Shown: positions 46,701 through 60,400 of the stretch, one piece after another
Numbering within the stretch: the first letter of the stretch is position 1
Layout: each line of letters starts with the position of its first letter
Source of the DNA: Oasisia sp. SBJ-2009
Taxonomy: Eukaryota > Annelida > Polychaeta > Sabellida > Siboglinidae
Length of the DNA: 64,000 bases
Direction of reading: 5' to 3'
Assembly: GCA_964017155.1 (NCBI GenBank)
Contig: OZ024862.1
Span: 1,180,501 to 1,244,500 of the forward strand
Translations under genes and position numbers: made by a program
Notes under the pieces: generated by a model
What the model saw: only the letters and a program-made list of their open reading frames with translations
Told to the model about the DNA's origin: nothing
The model's database searches: none

Positions 46701-49700
46701 AGTGCACTGTTACTTGTTTCTACTGTACTGTGACGTCAGTGCACTGTTACTTGTTTCTACTGTACTGTGATGTCAGTGCACTGTTACTTGTTTCTACTGT
46801 ACTGTGATGTCAGTGCACTGTTACTTGTTTCTACTGTACTGTGACGTCAGTGCACTGTTACTTGTTTCTACTGTACTGTGATGTCAGTGCACTGTTACTT
46901 GTTTGTGCTGTACTGTGACGTCAGGGCACTGTTACATGTTTCTACTGTACTGTGATGTCAGTGCACTGTTACTTGTTTCTACTGTACTGTGACGTCAGTG
47001 CACTGTTACTTGTTTCTACTGTACTGTGATGTCAGTGCACTGTTACTTGTTTGTGCTGTACTGTGACGTCAGTGCACTGTTACATGTTTCTACTGTACTG
47101 TGATGTCAGTGCACTGTTACTTGTTTGTGCTGTACTGTGACGTCAGTGCACTGTTACATGTTTCTACTGTACTGTGACGTCAGTGCACTGTTACATGTTT
47201 CTACTGTACTGTGATGTCAGTGCACTGTTACTTGTTTCTACTGTACTGTGATGTCAGTGCACTGTTACTTGTTTCTACTGTACTGTGACGTCAGTGCACT
47301 GTTACTTGTTTGTGCTGTACTGTGACGTCAGTGCACTGTTACATGTTTCTACTGTACTGTGATGTCAGTGCACTGTTACATGTTTGTACTGTACTATGAC
47401 GTTAGTGCACTGTTACATGTTTCTACTGTACTGTGATGTCAGTGCACTGTTACATGTTTCTACTGTACTGTGACGTCAGTGCACTGTTACATGTTTCTAC
47501 TGTACTGTGATGTCAGTGCACTGTTACTTGTTTCTACTGTACTGTGATGTCAGTGCACTGTTACTTGTTTCTACTGTACTGTGACGTCAGTGCACTGTTA
47601 CATGTTTCTACTGTACTGTGATGTCAGTGCACTGTTACTTGTTTCTACTGTACTGTGACGTCAGTGCACTGTTACATGTTTCTACTGTACTGTGATGTCA
47701 GTGCACTGTTACATGTTTGTACTGTACTACGACGTTAGTGCACTGTTACATGTTTCTACTGTACTGTGATGTCAGTGCACTGTTACATGTTTGTACTGTA
47801 CTACGACGTTAGTGCACTGTTACATGTTTCTACTGTACTGTGATGTCAGTGCACTGTTACATGTTTCTACTGTACTGTGATGTCAGTGCACTGTTACATG
47901 TTTGTACTGTACTATGACGTTAGTGCACTGTTACATGTTTCTACTGTACTGTGATGTCAGGGCACTGTTACATGTTTGTACTGTACTATGACGTCAGTGC
48001 ACTGTACTGTGACGTCAGTGCACTGTTACATGTGTGTACTGTACTGTGACGTCAGTGCACTGTTACATGTTTGTACTGTACTATGACATCAGTGCACTGT
48101 ACTGTGACGTCAGTGCACTGTTACATGTGTGTACTGTACTATGACGTCAGTGCACTGTTACATGTTTCTACCGTACTGTGATGTCAGTGCACTGTTACAT
48201 GTGTGTACTGTACTATGACGTCAGTGCACTGTTACATGTTTCTACTGTACTGTGACGTCAGTGCACTGTTACATGTTTCTACCGTACTGTGATGTCAGTG
48301 CACTGTTACATGTGTGTACTGTACTATGACGTCAGTGCACTGTTACATGTTTCTACTGTACTGTGACGTCAGTGCACTGTTACATGTTTCTACTGTACTG
48401 TGACGTTAGTGCACTGTTACTTGTTTCTACTGTACTGTGATGTCAGTGCACTGTTACTTTTTTGTGCTGTACTGTGACGTCAGTGCACTGTTACATGTTT
48501 CTACTGTACTGTGATGTCAGTGCACTGTTACATGTTTGTACTGTACTATGACGTTAGTGCAGTTACATGTTTCTACTGTACTGTGATGTCAGTGCACTGT
48601 TACATGTTTCTACTGTACTGTGATGTCAGTGCACTGTTACATGTTTGTACTGTACTATGACGTTAGTGCACTGTTACATGTTTCTACTGTACTGTGATGT
48701 CAGGGCACTGTTACATGTGTGTACTGTACTGTGACGTCAGTGCACTGTTACATGTTTGTACTGTACTATGACATCAGTGCACTGTACTGTGACGTCAGTG
48801 CACTGTTACATGTGTGTACTGTACTGTGACGTCAGTGCACTGTTACATGTTTCTACCGTACTGTGATGTCAGTGCACTGTTACATGTGTGTACTGTACTA
48901 TGACGTCAGTGCACTGTTACATGTTTCTACTGTACTGTGACGTCAGTGCACTGTTACAGGTTTGTACTGTACTATGACGTCAGTGCACTGTTACATGTTT
49001 CTACTGTACTGTGACGTCAGTGCACTGTTACATGTTTCTACTGTACTGTGACGTCAGTGCACTGTTACATGTTTGTACTGTACTATGACGTCAGTGCACT
49101 GTTACATGTTTCTACTGTACTGTGACGTCAGTGCACTGTTACATGTTTCTACTGTACTGTGACGTCAGTGCACTGTTACATGTGTGTACTGTACTGTGAT
49201 GTCAGTGCACTGTTACATGTGTGTACTGTACTGTGACGTCAGTGCACTGTTACATGTGTGTACTGTACTGTGACGTCAGTGCACTGTTACATGTGTGTAC
49301 TGTACTGTGACGTCAGTGCACTGTTACATGTGTGTACTGTACTGTGACGTCAGTGCACTGTTACATGTTTGTACTGTACTATGACATCAGTGCACTGTAC
49401 TGTGACGTCAGTGCACTGTTACATGTGTGTACTGTACTATGACGTCAGTGCACTGTTACATGTTTCTACCGTACTGTGATGTCAGTGCACTGTTACATGT
49501 TTGTACTGTACTATGACGTCAGTGCACTGTTACATGTTTCTACTGTACTGTGACGTCAGTGCACTGTTACATGTTTCTACTGTACTGTGACGTCAGTGCA
49601 CTGTTACATGTGTGTACTGTACTGTGATGTCAGTGCACTGTTACATGTGTGTACTGTACTGTGACGTCAGTGCACTGTTACATGTGTGTACTGTACTGTG

Positions 49701-52700
49701 ACGTCAGTGCACTGTTACATGTGTGTACTGTACTGTGACGTCAGTGCACTGTTACATGTGTGTACTGTACTGGATGTCAGTGCACTGTTACATGTGTGTA
49801 CTGTACTGGATGTCAGTGCACCTTTATATGCAATCATTCCATGTAGCAACAATGAAGACATTCATTTTGATGTTTCTTAAAATAGCCAACTGCACTAATT
49901 AAAAGCGGTTGTTTTTACAGCAGAATGAAAGAAGCTGCAGAGTTTGCTGTGTTTGTCAGACTCAGTACCAACTCTCTACCTGGTGTGGGACGCTCCAATG
50001 TAACATCATCATACGTCTCACCATCTTCACCTTCGTCATCCTTATTGGCTGCATCTACTGAAATAGCAGTGTCACCCGTCACCTCTTTGTGTCAACACAA
50101 CCTAAAGTGACCCTACACTGGTGTCACCCAACAACAGCATGGAATATCTGAGCGCAGTCCCATCAACCCCGAAACATGAAATTTTGACTTCAGCCCCATC
50201 ACCCCCAAAGCAAAGCACTTCAGTCCCATTGAAGCATGAATTATCTTACTTCAGTCCCATTGAAGCATGAAATATCGTACTACAGTCCCATTGAAACATG
50301 AAATATCGTACTACAGTCCCATTGAAGCATGAAATATCGTACTACAGTCCCATTGAAGCATGAAATATCGTACTACAGTCCTTTTGAAGCATGAAATATC
50401 CTTCACCTCCAAAGCATGTCATATCAGCCTTCAGCCCCATCACCTCCAAAGCAGGACATATCTGACTTCAGCCCAATCAGCCATGCATGAAATATCTTAT
50501 CTCAGTCTTATCACCTGAAGCATGACATCTCAGCCGAAGCAAGATATATCTAATATAAGCTCCATCACCCCTGAAGCATGAAATATCTTCTCTCAGCCAA
50601 AGCAGGAAATATCTGACCTCAACCAGATCGCCCTCACAGCAACGTCTGATGCCAGATGAAACTGCTACTGACCAAACAAAACAAAGGTGCAGACTATAGG
50701 TGCGTGAAAGAAGCTGCAGAGTTTGCTGTGTTAGTCAGGCTCAGTACCAACTCTCTACCTGGTGTGGGACGCTCCAATGGAACATTTTCATACGTCTCAC
50801 CATCTCCTTCTTCATCACTACTGGCTGCAGCTACTGAAATAGCAGTGTCACCCGTCACCTCTTTGTGTCAACACAACTTAAAGTGACCCTACACTGGTAT
50901 AACCCAACAACAGCATGGAATATCTGAGCGCAGTACCATCACTCCTGAAGCATGAAATATCTTACTACAGTCCCATCACCCCTGAAGCATGAAATATCTT
51001 ACTACAGTCCCATCACCCCTGAAGCATGAAATATCTTACTACAGTCCCATCACTCCTGAAGCATGAAATATCTTACTACAGTCCCATCACCCCTGAAGCA
51101 TGAAATATCTTACTACAGTCCCATCACTCCTGAAGCATGAAATATCTTACTACAGTCCCATCACCCCTGAAGCATGAAATATCTTACTACAGTCCCATCA
51201 CCCCTGAAGCATGAAATATCTTACCATAGTCCTATCACCCCTGAAGCATGAAATATCTTACGTAGTCCCATCACCCCTGGAGCATGAAATATCTTACCAT
51301 AGTTCTATCATCCCTGAAGCATGAAATATCTTACCTCAGCTGAAGCATGAAATATCTCACCTCAATCCCATCATTCCCAAAACATGAAATATCTTACATC
51401 AACAGAAGCAATAGATATCTGACTAGAACCCTATCACCCTCCCTTCTTCCAAACTAAGGTAATGATGTATTACAGGAGAGTGAAAGAAGCTGCAGAGTTT
51501 GCTGTGTTAGTCAGGCTCAGTACCAACTCTCTACCTGGTGTGGGACGCTCCAATGGAACATTTTCATACGTCTCACCATCTCCTTCTTCATCACTACTGG
51601 CTGCAGCTACTGAAATAGCAGTGTCACCCGTCACCTCTTTGTGTCAACACAACTTAAAGTGACCCCTACACTGGTGTCACCCAACAATAACATGAAATAT
51701 CTGAGCGCAGTACCATCACTCCTGAAGCATGAAATATCTTACTACAGTCCCATCACCCCTGAAGCATGAAATATCTTACTACAGTCCCACCACTCCTGAA
51801 GCATGAAATATCTTACTACAGTCCCATCACTCCTGAAGCATGAAATATCTTACCATAGTCCTGTCACCCCTGAAGCATGAAATATCTTACTACAGTCCCA
51901 TCACTCCTGAAGCATGAAATATCTTACCATAGTCCTGTCACTCCTGAAGCATGAAATATCTTACTACAGTCCCATCACTCCTGAAGCATGAAATATCTTA
52001 CTACAGTCCCATCACCCCTGAAGCATGAAATATCTTACTACAGTCCCATCACTCCTGAAGCATGAAATATCTTACTACAGTCCCATCACTCCTGAAGCAT
52101 GAAATATCTTACTACAGTCCCATCACTCCTGAAGCATGAAATATCTTACTACAGTCCCATCACCCCTGAAGCATGAAATATCTTACTACAGTCCCATCAC
52201 TCCTGAAGCATGAAATATCTTACTACAGTCCCATCACCCCTGAAGCATGAAATATCTTACCATAGTCCTATCACCCCTGAAGCATGAAATATCTTACGTA
52301 GTCCCGTCACCCCTGGAGCATGAAATATCTTACCATAGTTCTATCACCCCTGAAGCATGAAATATCTTACCTCAGCTGAAGCATGAAATATCTCACCTCA
52401 ATCCCATCATTCCCAAAACATGAAATATCTTACATCAACAGAAGCAATAGATATCTGACTAGAACCCTATCACCCTCCCTTCTTCCAAACTAAGGTAATG
52501 ATGTATTACAGGAGAGTGAAAGAAGCTGCAGAGTTTGCTGTGTTAGTCAGGCTCAGTACCAACTCTCTACCTGGTGTGGGACGCTCCAATGGAACATTTT
52601 CATACGTCTCACCATCTCCTTCTTCATCACTACTGGCTGCAGCTACTGAAATAGCAGTGTCACCCGTCACCTCTTTGTGTCAACACAACTTAAAGTGACC

Positions 52701-55512
52701 CCTACACTGGTGTCACCCAACAACCCAGTTCTGTCATGGCGGAGAAGGCCATGTGTATGTTTTGTACTTTCCACAGCAGTCATTGTAATGAGGGACTATT
52801 TCATAGAATGTTGATGTCTAATATCAGATGAAATTGCGTTCATCTGACCTCAGTCCATCATCCCTGAAGCATAAAATATCTCGCCTATCAATGATCATTT
52901 CCCCAAATGATCATTTCCTCAAAACGTTTCAATCTTGCATCGGGTCGAAGCAAATTATTGGGATTTCATTATTTCATTTAGCCTTCAAGGCTACAAACCA
53001 TCAAATTTGTTTCATTTTTTAGACTGCATCGCAAACAGTAAAACCATCATGTTGCACTGGTGTGGTTTACATATCTGAAGCACAGCCAATACACAAATAC
53101 AACAAACAAAATATACATATGCGCAAAAAATCATTACAGCAATAAAATGAAACCATAGCAAAACACAAAATAATGTGAAATCAAACTAAGGCACAACAGA
53201 AACGATTCTGACTGAGAATGACAGAAATAAATGGTTACCGGTTTTTTTGTTTTGTTCACAATGACTGGTGTACCTGTTTTCTGGGTGACGTTTGAAGGCT
53301 CCTTGGGGATGTCCTCGTACACGTCGCTGTAGACGGAGCTGACGCTGACGCTGTCTACGGCCACGGCCGGCAGAACTGATGTCATCTGCTTGATGAGTGC
53401 ATTCAGCCACCGACCATGGTCCAGAGGGTCTCTGGCCTGCAAACATCACCAACATACAGACTAAGTATAAACTCATTTCAGTTCAGACCACAATGAGAGT
53501 TAATAACTTAAGATCCCTGTCATAAACTAGTAATTTCATTATGATTGATCTTACTGGATTCCTTATTGCTGAATATGTAGGTTCAGTCACCAAAATCAAA
53601 AGGCTGAGTGACTTAGGAGCCGTAATATTGAGAAACTTGGGTCTTCAGTGTTGGCCATATTAATAATCCAAGATGGCTGCCAGGTATGCATTTAAAAAAT
53701 GTAAACATTGGTTTTCAGTTTCAGTACATCAGTAAGTAACTAAATAAATCTTTATTTCCAACAACAATATCCATCATTACACATCACAGCATAACACACA
53801 TGACAAAGTAGTTGTATGTGGAAAGGGAGTGAACAGAAGTTGAGAATTTATCAATAATTATCTAGCATAATATTTCCAAAAATGTATGAATTTATAAATC
53901 TCAAAAAAAGAAAAAAAAAACCTAATGAACCTGACTAATACAATAAAAAAATTCATACAATGATTCTTAGTTTTGTTTGTCACAATGTCGGCAAACAACG
54001 AACCAAAGGCTCTATCTTAATATTGTGAACTTGACTATATTATATCCCATTGTAATTGCTTTACAGAGTGCTGCAATCCTTTTTGCGCATATGACATAAA
54101 TAACAATAATTGTTATTACTACATATTCAAACTTATTTCCTGAATTGTGAAAATTAAAAGGACTTTCTCAATTATTTCTAATTTTCTTACCTCCAAACAG
54201 AGCATGACCCTGTCGAACTGAAGGAGCTTGAGTGAGAGTTCGCGCTTGGTGCAGGGCGCGGCGTTGTCTATGGTGAGACCCGCCAGGTTGATGGACAGCA
54301 CCGGGCTCTCATCTCCCTCCGCCCGGAAACACTCGAGACACCCACTGCTGGCCACACACCACAGCGACTGCCACGCCCCACTCGACAACAATGCCTCACT
54401 GCAGATGTTTAGTTGACCTGGGGACACACAGACACATGGTTGATCTAGGGACACACAGACACACCATTGATCTAGAGACACACAGACACACGGTTGATCT
54501 AGGGACACACAGTTTACCTAGGGACATACAGACACACGGTTGACATAGGGACACACAGACACACGGTTGACCTGGGGACACACAGACACACGGTTGACCT
54601 AGGGACACACAGACACACGGTTGACCTATGGACACACAGACACACGATTGACCTAGGGACACACAGACACACCGTTGACCTAGGGACACACAGACACACG
54701 GTTGACCTAGGGACACACAGACACACGGTTGACCTAGGGACACACAGACACACCGTTGACCTATGGACACACAGACACATGGTTGACCTAGGGACACACA
54801 GACACACGGTTGACCTAGGGACACACAGACACACGGTTGACCTATGGACACACAGACACACGGTTGACCTATGGACACACAGACACACGGTTGACCTAGG
54901 GACACACAGACACACGGTTGACCTAGGGACACACAGACACACGGTTGACCTATGGTTGACCTGACCAGACAATGTTGACCTAGAAACACAGGTATGGTTG
55001 ACCTGGGGACAAACATGGTTGACATGTGGACACAAACAAGGTTAATCTGGGGACACAGACATGGTTGACCTGGGATACAGAGGTTTGATGTGAGGACACA
55101 AGACATGGTTGAGATGGGACACATAGTTTTGATGTGAGGACCCACAAACACAAGTGCATGTGTGCACACACAGTTGACTGGGTCTGGTTAAAGGCAAGTG
55201 TCAATATCTAAGGCTATCCTTGGGTTGTGAATTGGTTGTAAATTATTATGTCTTACCTTCCATACTGATGTCTGCACCCGTCACAATGTCTTTTACTGTC
55301 AATCTCTTGATGACTAAGTCTCCTTTTTTCTTGCCAAATGTGAGTAAGTTCTGCAGGGAGAACTTTTTCTTGTCTGCTCCAGCCTCGTCTCTCCTCAACA
55401 ACTTCTTGTCTCGATCTGTCACAACATTAGTTGTCACACAGGTTTCTTGGAACAATAACTGTAGTACTTTCATAATTGGAGAAACAATGAAACACTGTGG
55501 GAGAGATAGAGG

Positions 55513-55558
<46 letters not shown>

Positions 55559-57347
55559 GGAGAGAGGGAGAGAGGGAGAGAGACAGAGAGAGAGAGAGAG
55601 GGAGAGAGGGAGAGAGGGGAAGAGAGAGAGAGAAAGAGAGAGAAGCAAGAGACTGTGAGACAGAGTGACATACTGTGAGAGCCTGTGAGAGCCTGTGAGA
55701 GACTGTGAACGACTGAGAGACATTGTGAGACTACAAGAGACAGGGAGTGTTTGTGAGAGACAGAGAGATACTAGGAGAAACAGTGAGAGACACTGTGAGA
55801 GACACTGAAAGAGAGAGTTGATGTTGTGAGAGACAGGGAAAGACAATAAGAGACAGTGAGAAATTGTGAGAGGCAGTGAGAGACTGTACGACTGAGAGAC
55901 TGTACGACTGAGAGACTGAGAGACTCACCAGACACAGCCTGAATGACACCGTCTCCACTGCTGCCTTCACTGCTGACAGACGACAGGTTGGACTGAGACT
56001 GCGACTGACAACAACACAACAGTGAGTGTCAACATGTGTTGACACACAGTAAGTGTGTGTTGACACACAGTAAGTGTGTGAACAAACAGTCAGTGTGTCA
56101 TTGCTAAAAAGGTGCTACACCACACTGAAACATACACCAATGTATTGCAATGTATGAACACTGCTCTGTGTGAACTTGTGTGACATTGTTATGTGTGAAC
56201 GTACATGACATCTAGACATTGCTATGGATGAACATGGCTGACAGCTAGATTTTGCTAGGTATGAACTTGTACGACTGCTTTACACTGTTATATATGAACT
56301 TGTGTGACATTTAGACATTGCTATGTATGAGTTTGTCTGACATCTACACATTGGTATGTATGAACTTGTGTGATATCTAGACATTGCTATATAAGAACTT
56401 TTCTGACATATAGACATTGTTATGTATGAACATGTGTGACATCTAGACATTGCTATATATGAACACATGTGACAGCTAGACATTGTTACGTATGAACATG
56501 TGGGAGATCTAGACGTAGTATCTAGACACACTGTACGAGTGACATTGTGTGTACGTGTGACACTGTGTGTACGTGTGACACTGTGTGTACGTGTGACACT
56601 GTGTGTACGTGTGACACTGTGTGTACGTGTGACACTGTGCACGTGTGACATTGTGTGTACGTGTGACATTGTGTGCACGTGTGACATTGTGTGCACGTGT
56701 GACATTGTGTGTACGTGTGACATTGTGTGCACGTGTGACATTGTGTGTACGTGTGACACTGTGTGTACGTGTGACATTGTGTGTACGTGTGACATTGTGT
56801 GCACGTGTGACATTGTGTGTACGTGTGACATTGTGTGTACGTGTGACATTGTGTGTACGTGTGACATTGTGTGTCTGTCTCCACTCACCACCTTCGTCTG
56901 TTCTGTGCCGACGGACCTCTGGTTGGTAAGACTGCCACCAGATGTCTCTTCAGTCATCACTTCTGTGTCGTTGGCCGCTGCGCTGAGATGCTGCAACACA
57001 TGCGCATCTCAACACATGCGCATCTCAACACATGCGCATCTCAACACATGCCCATCTCAACACATGCGCATCTCAACACATGCGCATCTCAACACATGCC
57101 CATCTCAACACATGCCCATCTCAACACATGCCCATCTCAACACATGCCCAAACATTACCCATCTGTACATACGCTCATCTCAACATAAAAGTGGCATAAT
57201 TATTTATAGATAAATATGTTTGGAGGCACTTAAAATATATTATATATGTAAATAAAATGTAAGTGTATATATACATATATAATTGGATATGTATGTAATT
57301 GGACTTGGTGCAATATAAAAGATAATATATATTTATATATATGATTG

Positions 57348-57401
<54 letters not shown>

Positions 57402-57443
57402 GTGTAAATATATGATAACAAAATTATGTACCACCAGATCCAA

Positions 57444-57492
<49 letters not shown>

Positions 57493-60400
57493 TGATATAT
57501 ATATATATATTATATATATATATAGTGCTGGCACAGAACTAGTGCATAGTGCATCTTACCTCCACCCAGCTGTGTGCACTGTCACTAGTGCTGGCACAGA
57601 ACCAGTACGTCGTGTGCGCGGGCTGTGATAGTCGGATCACATGACTGTGTTTGTTGTCCTTCTCCAAGTAGAGGGCGTCGTAGCCGGGCAGAGAGACCAC
57701 GAGGAGTGGCTTGTTGTCTCGCTCACTCTTGTAGACACACAGACGGTGGCCGCTGATGGCGCAGTGCCGCCGAGGCCACGACAACTTGCCCCGCTGGCAC
57801 AACTCACCACACAGGGTGACGTCTGGCAGCTTGTCTGACTTCATGTTCAGTTCCTTGCCCTTGACACTGTCAACACAACACACTGACACTGTCAACACAA
57901 CACACTGACACTGTCAACACAATACACTGAGACTGTCAATACAACACACTGACACTGTCAACACAACACTCTGACACTGTCAACACAACACACTGACACT
58001 GTCAATACAACACACTGAGACTGTCAACACAACACACTGACAACACAACACTCTGACACTGTCAATACAACACACTGACACTGTCAACACAAACAATGAT
58101 TCTGTCAACACAACACACTGATACAGGAGAAGTTTGGTGGCTATTGGTGGTCGTTTTCATGGTTAGGTCAGAAAGTAAAAGATAATATGCACATGTTCAC
58201 GCCTACCAAGTCGACTACGCTACACAGGTACGTCATTCTGTGTCTAAGATGGCGTAGTCCATAGACTTTCTACGGCTGTTTCTGAAAACAATTTCTGGTA
58301 AACCACTGACATTAAAAATATGATTGTTGTTGGAAGTTTTTTTTTATTAACTTTGTTAAGCCCATATCACCAAAACATTGACTTTTGTTTCCCTTTAATG
58401 TCTAGACACACAATGTAAATGACACACAATGTTAATCAATGTTAATCAGTTCAAATCTTAAACAAGTAAATCTGACAATTGCGAGTAATCCATCATGTAC
58501 TGTCAAATTTGCAGTGTGACAACTAAATGTGAGCCATTCATCTGAGTGACACCTGTCAATCATCTAAGTGACACCTGTCAATCATCTGAGTGACACCTGT
58601 CAATCTTCTGAGTGACACATGTCAATCATCAATGCAGCTCACCTTGGAAGAAGGACTTCCTGGCCCAAGATTTGATTTTCATAAACGACTTCACGAGAGT
58701 TTCTTTCTTGTTCTTCATCGTACGACTCGTAGGAAGTGCCGTCTGTAACTCATACAAAGTCACAACATCATTAAATGCCCAGTGTGTCTGTCTGTCTGGT
58801 GAGTCATACCATCATTTGGCTCAACTAATGAGACTGAAGACAGTGGCTTGTGTAAGAACACTTAGAGACTGAAGACAGTGGTTTGTGTAAGAACACATAG
58901 AGACTGTAGACAGTGGTTTGTGTAAGAACACATAGAGACTGTAGACAGTGGTTTGTGAAAGAACACGTAGAGACTGAAGACAGTGGTTTGCATAAGAATA
59001 CATACAGACTGAAGACAGTGGTTTGTGTAAGAACACTTAGAGACTGAAGACAGTGGTTTGTGTAAGAACACATAGAGACTGAAGACAGTGGATTGTGTAA
59101 GAACACATAGAGACTGAAGACAGTGGTTTGTGTAAGAACACGTAGAGACTGAAGACAGTGGTTTGTGTAAGAACACATAGAGACTGAAGACAGTGGTTTG
59201 TGTAAGCACACATAGAGGCTGAAGACAGTGGTTTGTGAAAGAACACATAGAGACTGTAGACAGTGGTTTGTGTAAGAACACATAGAGACTGTAGACAGTG
59301 GTTTGTGAAAGAACACATAGAGACTGTAGACAGTGGTTTGTGTAAGAACACATAGAGACTGAAGACAGTGGTTTGTGTAAGAACACATACAGACTGAAGA
59401 CAGTGGTTTGTGAAAGAACACATAGAGACTGTAGACAGTGGTTTGTGTAAGAACACATAGAGACTGTAGACAGTGGTTTGTGTAAGAACACATAGAGACT
59501 GAAGACAGTGGTTTGTGTAAGAACACATAGAGACTGTAGACAGTGGTTTGTGTAAGAACACATAGAGACTGTAGACAGTGGTTTGTGTAAGAACACATAG
59601 CGACTGTAGACAGTGGTTTGTGAAAGAACACGTAGAGACTGAAGACAGTGGTTTGCATAAGAATACATACAGACTGAAGACAGTGGTTTGTGTAAGAACA
59701 CTTAGAGACTGAAGACAGTGGTTTGTGTAAGAACACATAGAGACTGAAGACAGTGGATTGTGTAAGAACACATAGAGACTGAAGACAGTGGTTTGTGTAA
59801 GAACACGTAGAGACTGAAGACAGTGGTTTGTGTAAGAACACGTAGAGACTCAAGACAGTGGTTTGTGTAAGAACACATAGAGACTCAAGACAGTGGTTTG
59901 TGTAAGAACACATAGAGACTGAAGACAGTGGTTTGTGTAAGAACACGTAGAGACTGAAGACAGTGGTTTGTGTAAGAACACGTAGAGACTCAAGACAGTG
60001 GTTTGTGTAAGAACACATAGAGACTGAAGACAGTGGTTTGTGTAAGAACACATAGAGACTGAAGACAGTGGTTTGCATAAGAACACACAGAGACTGAAGA
60101 CAATGGTTTGTGTAAGAACACATAGAGACTGAAGACAGTGGTTTGTGTAAGAACACATAGAGACTGAAGACAGTGGTTTGTGAAAGAACACATAGAGACT
60201 GTAGACAGTGGTTTGTGTAAGAACACATAGAGACTGTAGACAGTGGTTTGTGTAAGAACACGTAGAGACTCAAGACAGTGGTTTGTGTAAGAACACATAG
60301 AGACTGAAGACAGTGGTTTGTGTAAGAACACATAGAGACTGAAGACAGTGGTTTGTGTAAGAACACGTATAGACTCAAGACAGTGGTTTGTGTAAGAACA

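Noticed and set aside
43150..49825. CRISPR-like array or centromeric satellite
   Set aside because: No unique spacers, eukaryotic intron context. A centromere is unlikely inside a spliced gene.
49925..52698. Four similar plus-strand frames (KEAAEFAV...SLCQHNLK)
   Set aside because: They are the antisense of the four tandem AFAP1 exons, which have splice sites, phase and the YENV/YDDV motif on the minus strand.
58643..58742. Second open frame ([21 protein letters not shown]) in the SYESYDEE exon
   Set aside because: The other frame matches the family motif and both junction phases; this one is accidental.
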